Of a DNA stretch of 64,000 bases, positions 1 to 8,234 are shown piece by piece. Each line of letters opens with the position of its first letter. Positions within the stretch are counted from its first letter, which is position 1. This stretch comes from Clostridium bowmanii (GTDB taxonomy: Bacteria > Bacillota > Clostridia > Clostridiales > Clostridiaceae): positions 62,001 to 126,000 of the forward strand of contig NZ_JAHLDL010000006.1 in NCBI RefSeq assembly GCF_018861315.1, written 5' to 3'. Made by a program: the position numbers and the translations under genes. Under the pieces are notes generated by a model. It searched no databases. It had not been told where the DNA came from and saw only the letters and a program-made list of their open reading frames with translations.

Positions 1-510
1 TTCTGTCATAGGTTTAAATTTTATATATTCTTCAGCTTTACCGTCCGATACAACAATACCCATCATCCTATTTATGTTAGGATTTCGCTCTAGATAATCG
101 ACTATCTCTTTAACAGTATCTTTATGCTCTAATAAGTTGCTACTTAATATTAATAGCTTAGCCTGCCCCATATATATGTCTCTACTACTTTTAGCCATAG
201 CTTCTGAGGATGCATCTTCCATAGAATAAGCTTCAGTATTAATATATTTTTCCTGTGCACTTCCACTTTTTCCTGACCCTAGCATGCTCATATCCGGAAA
301 TCCATAAGTTACATTAATTTTTTTAATTTGCCCCTCAGCAAAGGAATCTTTTGAATTAATGCTTTTTAATTCCTTTTCTTTACCAATATCTTGCCCTGGG
401 TCAACAGCTATAGTGGATATGAAATTAAGCCTATCTATTTCTACTTTATCCCAACATCCACTAAATAAAACACAACTTAAGATAATGGGTAATACGATCT
501 TAAATTTCAT
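1..510 (-). CDS. Ger(x)C-family spore germination lipoprotein, C subunit of a GerA-type receptor (partial)
   Basis: The first 170 codons are present and the gene runs off the left edge. The N-terminus is a lipoprotein signal: a hydrophobic stretch ending in the lipobox LFSGC at residues 15-19, followed by WDKVEIDRL, which is the typical start of the mature Ger(x)C protein. The family provides the membrane-anchored C subunit of GerA-type nutrient receptors in the inner spore membrane. The start at 508-510 follows a GGAGG about 10 bases upstream and overlaps the end of the B-subunit gene by 11 bp, so the two are translationally coupled. The receptor subtype (A, B or K) cannot be told from this window, so no symbol is given. 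Confidence 0.93.
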   Translation of the reverse strand, partial: MKFKIVLPIILSCVLFSGCWDKVEIDRLNFISTIAVDPGQDIGKEKELKSINSKDSFAEGQIKKINVTYGFPDMSMLGSGKSGSAQEKYINTEAYSMEDASSEAMAKSSRDIYMGQAKLLILSSNLLEHKDTVKEIVDYLERNPNINRMMGIVVSDGKAEEYIKFKPMTE

Positions 511-1627
511 CTGTACTTTTCCACCTCCCTTTCTCTTTGCTTTTACCTTTAGCTTTACCTATGATCAGGATAAGTATAGGTAAGATTACAAAAACAAATA
601 TAGCAGTGTATAAAACTGCGGTAGTTTTAAATTTCAAATTATAAACTTCTGCTATATTTTCTGGATATAATGCTATGGCATAAATAATAGGCATAATTAA
701 AAGTGAAGATATTTTAATATCCTTCAACTTAAATATATTTTTTACAATCTCACTGGAAAAAAAATAAGTATTGACAAATGTAGTGAAATAAAAAAGTATC
801 CAAAGCGCCATTACTATTCCTTCCCAGCGCTCTACAAATGTTCCTGGTATATATAAAGACCTTATCATCGAAATAGTTGGCCACAATAAAATTCTACCTT
901 GAACTTTAGAGAACACAGCTAAAACAAGTACCGTTACAATAATATAAAAAATGGATACAAACATAATACTCTTTCTTAAAACACGGAATGCGTTTTTCTT
1001 TTTCTTAACATAGGGAAGAATAAGATATGCTATTTCAAATCCCCCAAAACAGAAAAGTGCATATCTAGAAGCACTAAAATAATCAGAGGGTTTATTATTT
1101 AACACTGGTAGTAAATTTGTAAAATCTGCATTTATTGCGATAAGTATGAACACTGCAAAAATTGAGATGAACATAATCCAGAAAGAAATTTCATTAAACT
1201 TAACTACATCACCTATTTCACCTCTAACTAAATAGTTTCCTGTTAAAATAGTTGTCATTAAAATAAATTCTGTGGGAGTCTGCCTTAATAAAAATAGTCT
1301 AATTACTTCAACAAACTCCCTCATCCCTAGAGAAACAATAAATATACTATAAATTGCAAAGATAATAGCAAATAGTCCTCCAAATAATTTTCCAAAATTA
1401 TTCTGTAATATATTTGTAAAATCCTCAAAATTATTTTTTTTCATAACCATGTATATAAGATACAGCAATAAAAAAATTACTATTCCTGAAGCTAAAGTAA
1501 CTATCCAGGCATCACTACCTACTTTATCTATGACATCCTTTGGGGATGAAAATATTCCTATACCTACAATAGCCACCACTACAGTGGTAAATAACCCAAA
1601 ATCTCCAATTATTTTTTTATCTCTCAT
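500..1627 (-). CDS. GerAB/GerKB-type spore germination permease, B subunit
   Basis: This protein of about 375 aa has roughly ten hydrophobic segments and belongs to the spore-germination permease family within the amino acid/polyamine transporter superfamily. It forms the integral-membrane B subunit that senses or passes germinants. The N-terminal GDFGLFTTVVVAIVGIG segment is typical of the first helix. An ATG 15 bp further upstream exists, but GGAGGGA lies between it and the ATG at 1625-1627 with a 7-nt spacer, so the shorter start MRDKK is chosen. It sits 30 bp downstream of the A-subunit gene and overlaps the C-subunit gene by 11 bp, giving the order A-B-C in one operon. Confidence 0.93.
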   Translation of the reverse strand: MRDKKIIGDFGLFTTVVVAIVGIGIFSSPKDVIDKVGSDAWIVTLASGIVIFLLLYLIYMVMKKNNFEDFTNILQNNFGKLFGGLFAIIFAIYSIFIVSLGMREFVEVIRLFLLRQTPTEFILMTTILTGNYLVRGEIGDVVKFNEISFWIMFISIFAVFILIAINADFTNLLPVLNNKPSDYFSASRYALFCFGGFEIAYLILPYVKKKKNAFRVLRKSIMFVSIFYIIVTVLVLAVFSKVQGRILLWPTISMIRSLYIPGTFVERWEGIVMALWILFYFTTFVNTYFFSSEIVKNIFKLKDIKISSLLIMPIIYAIALYPENIAEVYNLKFKTTAVLYTAIFVFVILPILILIIGKAKGKSKEKGRWKSTDEI

Positions 1628-1657
1628 AATAATTCCCTCCACAAAAAAGATGATACA

Positions 1658-3118
1658 TTATTTTTGTCTTATTTTATCCCCCGTTCTCATGTATTTAGGT
1701 CTTTCTTTTAGCTTAGATATGGGCACTCTAATATACATATCTTTAAAATCCGCAAAATTAGTATTGACCGCTGGTGCTAAATAAGGTATTCCAAAGCTTT
1801 TCATTCTAACTAGATGAATGAGAAGTATAATAAGTCCCATAACTATCCCATAAAGACCTACAATGGCTGAAGCGATGATAAGAAGAAATCGTACAAGTCT
1901 AAGCGCTGTAGTAACTTCATAATTAGGCGATATAAACGTAGTAATGGCGGTAATTGCCACAATAATTATCATAATAGGACTAACTATTCCTGCACTTACT
2001 GCAGCTTGCCCTATAACAAGCCCACCTACAATGCCAATAGTAGCCCCGATAGGCCTTGGTAGTCTAACTACAGCCTCCATAAGAAGAGCTAAAAACAATT
2101 CCATAATAATAGCTTCTACAAATGCAGGAAATGGCACCCCTTCCCTAGAAGCTGCTATAGAATAAGCTAATTTAGTTGGTATTATATCTGGTTGAAAAGA
2201 GGTAATTGCTACATAAAGCGCCGGTGCCGTCAGAGAAACAATTATAGAAAACATCCTAATAAATCTAATCATAGAACTGTGCATCCATCTTTGATAATAA
2301 TCATCTGGCGATTGAAATAAATTAGGCAGAGTAGTTGGAACAATAATTGCAAAAGGAGAATTATCTACAACCAGTGCTACTCTGCCTTCGTATAATGCTG
2401 CAGCTACTACATCCGGCCTCTCTGTACTTTGTATTTGAGGGAAGGGTGAATATTTATTATCCTCTATTAATTGTTCAATGTAGGCACTGTCAAAAACTAC
2501 ATCAATATTTATTTTATCTATTCTATCCTCAAGTTCCTTAAGCACTGTCTTATTGACTATATCTTCAATGTACATAATAACCATGTCAGTTTTTGATCTA
2601 GTTCCTATTGTTGTAGCTTTAATTCTTAACCTTGTATCTCTAATTCTCCTTCTAATCAAAGCAGTGTTGAATCTTATAGTTTCTGTAAGGCCATCTCTTG
2701 CTCCTCTAATTACAGTTTCACTAGATGGGTCTCCTACCCCTCTAGCAGGCCAAAAACGCGTTGCAACAACATAGGCACAGTCTAACCCATCTATAAACAT
2801 TAATGTATCTCCAGAAAGGGCAGAATTAACTCCTTCACTTAATTCTTTTACTTCGTGCATATCTGTCACTGCTAGTATTTCGTCTTTTATTTGCTTAACA
2901 TCCTCCACGCCTTTTGAACATAACATTAATGGTTCTAAAACATAATGATCTAATAGCAGTTTATCTGCCATCCCATCAATATAAACTAGTGCCGCTTTCC
3001 ACTCTCCCACATTAAAAACTCTAAAAATAACATCAGAGTTATCTGCCAAAAGTTCTTTTAAATATTCTATGTTTTTTTCTGCGTCAAGCTGGATTTGATC
3101 ATCAATTATCTCTTTCAT
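1658..3118 (-). CDS. GerA-family spore germination protein, A subunit
   Basis: The product is 486 aa. The N-terminal half (about 1-250) is soluble and the C-terminal half carries several membrane helices, starting with an amphipathic segment followed by FSIIVSLTAPALYVAITSFQ. The sequence GVPFPAFVEAIIMELFLALL and the motif RLPRPIGATIGIVGGLVIG match the GerA/SpoVAF family core. It is the largest subunit of the nutrient receptor. A GTG three codons upstream is also in frame, but the AAGGA Shine-Dalgarno lies 10 nt before the ATG at 3116-3118 and directly abuts the GTG, so ATG is preferred. It is the first gene of the A-B-C operon. Confidence 0.94.
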   Translation of the reverse strand: MKEIIDDQIQLDAEKNIEYLKELLADNSDVIFRVFNVGEWKAALVYIDGMADKLLLDHYVLEPLMLCSKGVEDVKQIKDEILAVTDMHEVKELSEGVNSALSGDTLMFIDGLDCAYVVATRFWPARGVGDPSSETVIRGARDGLTETIRFNTALIRRRIRDTRLRIKATTIGTRSKTDMVIMYIEDIVNKTVLKELEDRIDKINIDVVFDSAYIEQLIEDNKYSPFPQIQSTERPDVVAAALYEGRVALVVDNSPFAIIVPTTLPNLFQSPDDYYQRWMHSSMIRFIRMFSIIVSLTAPALYVAITSFQPDIIPTKLAYSIAASREGVPFPAFVEAIIMELFLALLMEAVVRLPRPIGATIGIVGGLVIGQAAVSAGIVSPIMIIIVAITAITTFISPNYEVTTALRLVRFLLIIASAIVGLYGIVMGLIILLIHLVRMKSFGIPYLAPAVNTNFADFKDMYIRVPISKLKERPKYMRTGDKIRQK

Positions 3119-3215
3119 AGTCTTCACATCCTTATATATATATATATGAATAATTGAATTTTACCTATAACTATTCACATTCATTTAACCCATAACCTTA
3201 AGTGATGAAATTCAG

Positions 3216-3407
3216 TTAAAATAGGAACCTCAGCATAAATAAAATTATTGCTATAATAATTGCCAGTGAACCTAATATGCGTGCTTTTTTACTGGTACTA
3301 TCATCACCTGATTTTTTGAAGTTTTTTGTATCTATAATAAGTACTACCGAACCCTGAATTACCATCATCAATAAAAAGTACACATCAAATAAATCTAAGA
3401 TTTTCAT
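3216..3407 (-). CDS. Small two-helix membrane protein, uncharacterised
   Basis: This 63-aa protein has two hydrophobic segments, about residues 9-26 and 46-63, separated by a charged loop (KNFKKSGDDSTSKKAR) that probably faces the cytoplasm. An AGGGAG Shine-Dalgarno lies 7 nt before the ATG. Small proteins of this shape are widely conserved in clostridia and annotated only as hypothetical; I believe it resembles the CLC_0170-type family but cannot confirm that here. It lies 97 bp upstream of the germinant receptor operon on the same strand, so cotranscription is possible. No function is assigned. Confidence 0.7.
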   Translation of the reverse strand: MKILDLFDVYFLLMMVIQGSVVLIIDTKNFKKSGDDSTSKKARILGSLAIIIAIILFMLRFLF

Positions 3408-3518
3408 TGTTTTTCTCCCTGTTTTAGTAAATTCATTTTACTTCTTAAGCTAGTTTTAACGACACTGATTAAAAATATTCATTTAAATACAACTTATATT
3501 GCGCCCATTCTGGACGCA

Positions 3519-3570
3519 AAACATAAGAACGTGAAAAAGCCACAAAGGTTTTTCCACGTTCTTATGTTTA
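3519..3570 (-). terminator. Intrinsic terminator after ispE
   Basis: A long stem pairs acataagaacgtg with cacgttcttatgt and extends through ggttttt/aaaaagcc. It begins 16 bp beyond the ispE stop codon. No coding sequence overlaps it. Confidence 0.8.
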
Positions 3571-3585
3571 AATATAAAATCATTT

Positions 3586-4428
3586 CTAAATAGTTCTTGT
3601 TATATACACTTCCTTATATTGGGTTTTAAATTTGTCATAACATCTTTGCGCTTTTAACATATCATCAAAAAAAGCAAATATTGTAGGACCACTTCCGCTC
3701 ATCATTGCTCCCATTGCACCCATCCTAACCATATCTTCTTTTATTCTTTTCAAAACTGGGTATTTTCTTAATGTAACATTTTCAAGTAAATTTTTCATCC
3801 CACTGCATACATCCTCTAATTTTTCTTCTTCCATAGCTTTTATCAATGCTTCTGTGTTTGGATGCTTAAAGATCTTACTAATATCTAAGTTCTTATAAAC
3901 CTCCTTAGTTGATACTCCAAAATTAGGTTTAACCAAAACTAAAATTTGATTTATAAAAGGAGCTAGTGGAGTAATAATATCCCCTATGCCTTCACACAAG
4001 GCCGTTCCTCCCATTATGCAATAAGGAACGTCTGCACCAATTTTTACACCTAAATTCATAAGTTCATTGTCATCTACATCTATTTCAAATACATGTCTCA
4101 ATGTTTTAAAAACAGCGGCGGCATCTGCGCTCCCCCCTGCCATACCCGCAGCGACTGGAATGTTTTTCTTAAGATATATATTTATACCTTCATGAATATC
4201 GTAAGTATCAATAAAAAGTTTTGCAGCTCTATATACTAAATTCTTATCATCCGTGGGTATGTATGGTTTATTACAACTTATATTAATACCCTTATTGCAT
4301 TTCTGAAAGGACATAGAATCATATAAATCCACATTTTGCATAATCATTTTTAGTAAATGATATCCATCTTCTCTTTTACCTACTATATCTAAAGATATGT
4401 TTATTTTTCCATAAGCTTTTACTAACAT
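3586..4428 (-). CDS. ispE: 4-diphosphocytidyl-2-C-methyl-D-erythritol kinase
   Basis: The 280-aa product is a GHMP kinase that phosphorylates the 2-hydroxyl of CDP-methylerythritol in the MEP isoprenoid pathway. The N-terminus AYGKINISLDIVGKREDGYH matches the IspE substrate-binding start, and the ATP-binding motif 2 PVAAGMAGGSADAAA is near residue 91. The C-terminal GAMMSGSGPTIFAFF is GHMP motif 3. Length equals the family norm. GGAGG lies 6-7 nt before the ATG. The gene has a leader containing a four-copy 17-bp repeat and a terminator after its stop, so it looks monocistronic. Its neighbours veg, yabG and sipL are common companions in clostridia. Confidence 0.96.
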   Translation of the reverse strand: MLVKAYGKINISLDIVGKREDGYHLLKMIMQNVDLYDSMSFQKCNKGINISCNKPYIPTDDKNLVYRAAKLFIDTYDIHEGINIYLKKNIPVAAGMAGGSADAAAVFKTLRHVFEIDVDDNELMNLGVKIGADVPYCIMGGTALCEGIGDIITPLAPFINQILVLVKPNFGVSTKEVYKNLDISKIFKHPNTEALIKAMEEEKLEDVCSGMKNLLENVTLRKYPVLKRIKEDMVRMGAMGAMMSGSGPTIFAFFDDMLKAQRCYDKFKTQYKEVYITRTI

Positions 4429-4461
4429 AATTTTCCTCCAACTTTTTATTAAGAATCCACT

Positions 4462-4529
4462 AAGGTGGCTTTATCCACAAGGTGGCTTTATCCACAAGGT
4501 GGCTTTATCCACAAGGTGGCTTTATCCAC
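4462..4529 (-). repeat. Four perfect 17-bp tandem repeats in the ispE leader
   Basis: Four head-to-tail copies of aaggtggctttatccac occupy 4462-4478, 4479-4495, 4496-4512 and 4513-4529. Degenerate partial units flank both ends. Each unit contains the inverted pair GTGG/CCAC around a 6-nt spacer, so in ispE mRNA each copy could form a tiny hairpin or pair with its neighbour. The block ends about 33 bp upstream of the ispE start codon. Confidence 0.95.
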
Positions 4530-4703
4530 TAAAATGGCTTAACTAACAACTTATTAAACAATAATTGTTTAGTCACCCTTAGGAATTCAGAGGCTTATAT
4601 AAGCTGAGCCTTTTCTTGTGAAATATTTCTAATAAAATTAGTATATTACAACAAATTTAATATTGCTACATATAATTTAAAATAAGGTGCATGTAAAAAA
4701 AAC

Positions 4704-4735
4704 AACAAGTCAATATACTAGTATACTGACTTGTT
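4704..4735. terminator. Bidirectional-looking terminator after sipL
   Basis: The near-perfect inverted repeat aacaagtcaatatact/agtatactgacttgtt is flanked by an A-run on one side and a T-run on the other. It lies 17 bp beyond the sipL stop codon. Confidence 0.85.
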
Positions 4736-4751
4736 ATTTTTTTACGTATGG

Positions 4752-6314
4752 CTATATAATTATTCTACCTGGTATTATAAGTTTTTGTGAAACTTTTATA
4801 ACGTTAGGATCTTCTATTTGGTTGACCCTTACAACTTCTTGCATGGTGGTATTATACTTTTTAGCAATTTTCCACAAAGTGTCCCCTGATTGTACTACAT
4901 AAATAGTAATACTAGCTGTTTTCTTAGGCAGTTCACCTTCTACAGGATAAACATCAACTAAAAATTTCTTTTCTACCATGTAGTTTACTCTTACATATAC
5001 TTTCACTATAGCTCGAACTGATATATTTCCTGCCTCAATATCTGCATTTATATTTTCCAGTGATAGCTTACACACACTGCTCATATTTATCTTAGTACCT
5101 AATATCTCAGCCCCACATGTAAAAGGAATCTCCTCAGACACAGCGGAAAGATATTTTTCTTCATCGTCACTCCTATATAATACAGTTACATTCATTATGC
5201 CTTCGATTATAACCTTATCCTCAATAACCTTTTTATCTGTTACAGAGACACTGGCATTACACATAATAACCTTGCTTGGCTTTGCCATATTACTATCTAA
5301 TTCTATATCCCCCTTAACCAAGGTCTCCGTTAATAATTGTCCTTGCATTACATTAAGTACATAATCCTTTTTATCCATCTCAAGATTTGTAGTTGGTGAA
5401 TATATATCTTCAATCATGTCTACTTCTTCTTTGTGCATAGCCCTTGTATTTGTTTTTATTAGAAATTCTACATCAATAATTCTTTTTTCCCCTAAGTCAT
5501 CTTCCTTAATATCAAAATCAATAGCATCTACCCTAAAGTCTGTATAATTGTCCATATACGGATTTACATCCTCAAAATCCAGCTCTTTATTTAACATAAC
5601 TTCTTGCTCAATATAAATTAATTCTCTGCTATCTGTTCCCTTATATATCATATTAATACATGCAAAAGCATTAATTGAAATTTTCCCTTCGTATAACTTA
5701 ACTTCTTTTTTATGAATATTAACATCATATTTTATAACTTTACCAATTTCTGGTTTTTCCATTGGGATTTTTATATTAGCTTTCCCTATAAGTTCCCCAT
5801 TAAAGTTTGTTATAACCTTATCAATACTAGTAGGATTTTTTAAATATTGAACATCCTTCACAGCTTCAATATCTTTAACTATTTCAAAATTAAAATTTTT
5901 ATATACTTCAGATTTTAATTTCAAAATACCTTCTAAACATATTTTTCTCTCATTAATTACCCTACACTCCATATGTTCTACAAAACACTCAGCATCACAA
6001 AGCATTTCAGGCTTGGCACCCATTATATCGATCGTATTTGAAAACTTGGAACTGTATATAACATTTTCCATATCAGTACGTTCTTGATCTTTTGTCATAT
6101 AAAGTACATTGTATTGAATTTGACCCTCTAAATATACCTTATCTTGAATTATTTCTTTAGAGTTTATAAGAGCCTTAACATCTAGCATAAGAATTTCCCT
6201 AACATCCGGATGAGTATCTGGTATTACATATTCTTCTTTCACTACTGTATCAGCAGTATTTTCTCCCAGCAGTTGTTCATACTCTATATTTTCTCTTATT
6301 AAATTTATATCCAT
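4752..6314 (-). CDS. sipL: SipL-like spore coat morphogenetic protein (DUF3794 repeats plus LysM)
   Basis: The 520-aa product has repeated DUF3794-type beta-rich segments over residues 1-460 and a C-terminal LysM domain at about 470-518 (YVVQSGDTLWKIAKKYNTTM...VSQKLIIPGR). The N-terminus carries the typical VKEEYVIPDTHPDVREIL segment. In Clostridioides difficile, SipL has this architecture and its LysM domain binds the SpoIVA ATPase to encase the forespore with coat. The same role is inferred here. The AAGGAGG Shine-Dalgarno is 6-7 nt before the ATG. The gene is followed by a strong terminator. Clustering with yabG and veg fits a sporulation context. Confidence 0.88.
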   Translation of the reverse strand: MDINLIRENIEYEQLLGENTADTVVKEEYVIPDTHPDVREILMLDVKALINSKEIIQDKVYLEGQIQYNVLYMTKDQERTDMENVIYSSKFSNTIDIMGAKPEMLCDAECFVEHMECRVINERKICLEGILKLKSEVYKNFNFEIVKDIEAVKDVQYLKNPTSIDKVITNFNGELIGKANIKIPMEKPEIGKVIKYDVNIHKKEVKLYEGKISINAFACINMIYKGTDSRELIYIEQEVMLNKELDFEDVNPYMDNYTDFRVDAIDFDIKEDDLGEKRIIDVEFLIKTNTRAMHKEEVDMIEDIYSPTTNLEMDKKDYVLNVMQGQLLTETLVKGDIELDSNMAKPSKVIMCNASVSVTDKKVIEDKVIIEGIMNVTVLYRSDDEEKYLSAVSEEIPFTCGAEILGTKINMSSVCKLSLENINADIEAGNISVRAIVKVYVRVNYMVEKKFLVDVYPVEGELPKKTASITIYVVQSGDTLWKIAKKYNTTMQEVVRVNQIEDPNVIKVSQKLIIPGRIII

Positions 6315-6358
6315 ACTATACCTCCTTGTATTTCTATTGGGGTAACACTTACGAACTG

Positions 6359-6556
6359 CTACCCTCCTAAAATACTAACTATTAATATATATAGAAATAG
6401 TGAAGAAAATATGATATTTGATATTTTTATTCGTATTGCAAAATCCATCATTTTTTTCAATCTTGAAAAAATAAAAGCACATATTTTGTAAAATGCACTG
6501 TTATTAGTATCCACATGCACTTTATTTAATATATGCTTTGTTAATTTCATGTTCAT
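6359..6556 (-). CDS. Possible small membrane-anchored protein, uncharacterised
   Basis: This 65-codon reading frame encodes a basic N-terminal half and a hydrophobic C-terminal segment (about 46-63, IIFSSLFLYILIVSILGG). No convincing Shine-Dalgarno precedes either ATG (residue 1 or 3), and I recognise no family. It lies 44 bp upstream of sipL and downstream of the veg terminator. It could be a real tail-anchored peptide or a chance frame. Confidence 0.35.
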   Translation of the reverse strand: MNMKLTKHILNKVHVDTNNSAFYKICAFIFSRLKKMMDFAIRIKISNIIFSSLFLYILIVSILGG

Positions 6557-6577
6557 AAATTTTATTTATAAATTTAA

Positions 6578-6606
6578 AAAACGATACCATGGTACAGTAT
6601 CGTTTT
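6578..6606 (-). terminator. Intrinsic terminator overlapping the veg stop codon
   Basis: On the minus strand AAAACGATAC pairs with GTATCGTTTT around a 9-nt loop, followed by more T residues. The 5' arm begins within the veg stop codon. Confidence 0.85.
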
Positions 6607-6841
6607 ATCCTGCAAAAACTATTTGAACTGTTTTTGTCAAAACATCTGAATAACTATATGTCACAGTCCTGTGGGTGTCATTTTCCAATCTAATAACAAA
6701 AATACTTGTATATGTCTTTTCAATAACTCCATTATCCACAAGAATTTTTCGTCTTCCACCATTTGCTTTTAATGTTACTCTTTCGCCAACATGACTTTCA
6801 ATTTCATCTTTTATTGAAGTCAATACATTAATCTGTTCCAC
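6605..6841 (-). CDS. veg: Veg family protein
   Basis: The product is about 78 aa with the Veg signature SHVGERVTLKANGGRRK followed by a beta-rich C-terminus ending VQIVFAG. In Bacillus subtilis, Veg is abundant, strongly transcribed and linked to biofilm matrix gene expression; its molecular role is not settled. Two in-frame GTG codons are possible. The GAGAAGG Shine-Dalgarno directly abuts the upstream one (6848-6850) but has an 8-nt spacer to the one at 6839-6841, which is chosen here. A consensus sigma-A promoter lies just upstream, consistent with strong constitutive expression. Confidence 0.93.
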   Translation of the reverse strand: MEQINVLTSIKDEIESHVGERVTLKANGGRRKILVDNGVIEKTYTSIFVIRLENDTHRTVTYSYSDVLTKTVQIVFAG

Positions 6842-6861
6842 AGTAAACACCTTCTCTCCAC

Positions 6862-6897
6862 ATTATACATTATACACGGTATATTTGTTTTTGTCAA
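6862..6897 (-). promoter_or_regulatory. Consensus sigma-A promoter of veg
   Basis: On the minus strand a perfect TTGACA (6892-6897) and a perfect TATAAT (6869-6874) are separated by exactly 17 bp. A second TATAAT follows at 6862-6867, seven bases further on. This is the strongest vegetative promoter match I see in the window. Confidence 0.9.
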
Positions 6898-7117
6898 GTA
6901 AGCTAATTATTTTATCACTAATACAACAATTTTGTCAATGTTAATTTTATGTTAACAAAATTCATTTTTACAGATTATTCGGCACAGAATTGATTTTTCT
7001 CCCTTTTATGAACCCTAACATTATAAACCAATAATATATCTTAATTATATAACATTTTATATATATACTGACTTTTATAGTATCTCCCTTAATTATATAT
7101 ATATTCAGTTTTAGAAA

Positions 7118-7149
7118 CAAAAGCCCCATACAAAATATGGGGCTTTTGT
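7118..7149 (-). terminator. Intrinsic terminator after yabG
   Basis: CAAAAGCCCCATA pairs with TATGGGGCTTTTG immediately beyond the yabG stop codon. The minus-strand 3' arm is T-rich. Confidence 0.88.
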
Positions 7150-8073
7150 CTATATATACTGTGATTTAGGAAATCCTTCTCTGTATTTTCCTCTAGTTTG
7201 AAGGCCTCCTATACCTTTGAGACCTGTTATAGTATTTTGTATAACATCTTCTATAGCTACAACATTTTCAACATTTGTATAGGCTATCTTCTCAGCTACT
7301 AGAACAGGATCCAAACAATGAATTAAGACACGATTTGGAGAAGAAGCAAAATTGGCACCAGCATCTAAAATTGCCTCATAACAAGATTGGCAAGCTCCTG
7401 CGAATATAACTAAATCATCATAGTTACTATTATAAGATCTAAGAGCTATAACAGACTCTACAAAATACTTTGAATTTCTGTAACTGTTTAAATTTATATA
7501 ATCAGTTACTCCTTTTACCATACCATCATGGCCTGTAATTACTACTATATCTGGTTTAACTTCTTTAACTAAATTTACTATTTCATTTGGTTGATCTTTT
7601 TCTGATATTACCCTACCTACTGCATCTAAAGATAACTGTTTATAAGTTTTCAGACAAACCTCTAGATATTCTGGATCCCCATCAACATGTAGTATTTTAC
7701 CTGGCCTTCCAAAAACCATATCTTTATTTTTGTATTCTTTGTATTCCTTGTATTTTTCTTGTTTCGATTGCATCTCTTTGATTTTACCATTAATATCTAT
7801 AGTTCCTGCTCTATACCCTCTAGTTCCTTTAACCCTATTCACTAATATCCTCTTAATTGCCGTATTTACTTTTTTATTAAAAACCTTATCGATTTCACCA
7901 ATATTATCTTCTGATACTAATTCTAAATCCTCACTTAGAGAGTCCGCTTCAATCCTTAAATTTATTCCCTTAAGTAAATACACATCAGTGTTATCTACAT
8001 ACATAACATCTATTATTTTAAAGGTAATGTCACCACCATAGGATTTCCTTACTACAATGTCGCCTATTTTCAT
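7150..8073 (-). CDS. yabG: Sporulation-specific protease YabG
   Basis: The 307-aa product matches YabG in length and in the N-terminus MKIGDIVVRKSYGGDITFKI, followed by LLKGINLRIEADSLSEDLELV. The middle contains GRPGKILHVDGDPEYLEVCL and the region VITGHDG. YabG is a cysteine-type protease acting late in the mother cell. It trims coat proteins such as SpoIVA and SafA in B. subtilis, and it processes the germination pseudoprotease CspBA in C. difficile. The candidate catalytic Cys/His lies around FAGACQSCYEA. A GGAGATG Shine-Dalgarno precedes the ATG, and a sigma-K-type promoter is present upstream. Confidence 0.94.
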   Translation of the reverse strand: MKIGDIVVRKSYGGDITFKIIDVMYVDNTDVYLLKGINLRIEADSLSEDLELVSEDNIGEIDKVFNKKVNTAIKRILVNRVKGTRGYRAGTIDINGKIKEMQSKQEKYKEYKEYKNKDMVFGRPGKILHVDGDPEYLEVCLKTYKQLSLDAVGRVISEKDQPNEIVNLVKEVKPDIVVITGHDGMVKGVTDYINLNSYRNSKYFVESVIALRSYNSNYDDLVIFAGACQSCYEAILDAGANFASSPNRVLIHCLDPVLVAEKIAYTNVENVVAIEDVIQNTITGLKGIGGLQTRGKYREGFPKSQYI

Positions 8074-8103
8074 AATATCATCTCCATATTTAAACTCATA
8101 ATA

Positions 8104-8130
8104 TATATTATGAAAATATACCCAATAGGT
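8104..8130 (-). promoter_or_regulatory. Sigma-K-type promoter of yabG
   Basis: On the minus strand the element CATAATATA (8104-8112) matches the sigma-K -10 consensus CATANNNTA. An AC (8129-8130) lies 16 bp upstream, the usual -35 spacing. Known mother-cell expression of yabG supports the reading. Confidence 0.6.
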
Positions 8131-8136
8131 GAAAGT

Positions 8137-8175
8137 AAAAAAGTTATGTAAACATTATATCTACATAACTTTTTT
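8137..8175. terminator. Terminator downstream of the first cotS-like gene
   Basis: aaaaaagttatgta pairs with tacataactttttt around a short AT loop. The element has A-runs and T-runs on both sides and so can act in either direction. It sits between yabG and the cotS-like gene ending at 8235. Confidence 0.75.
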
Positions 8176-8234
8176 AAACAATACGGTGCACACTATTTAT
8201 AGAATAATATATGCTATTTATACCATACTGTCTG

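Noticed and set aside
4462-4529. Possible CRISPR array
   Set aside because: The 17-bp units abut with no spacers and there are no cas genes; it is a simple tandem repeat.
4575-4615. Terminator-like stem aggct/agcct upstream of the ispE leader repeats
   Set aside because: No plus-strand gene precedes it and the stem is short; not enough support to call.
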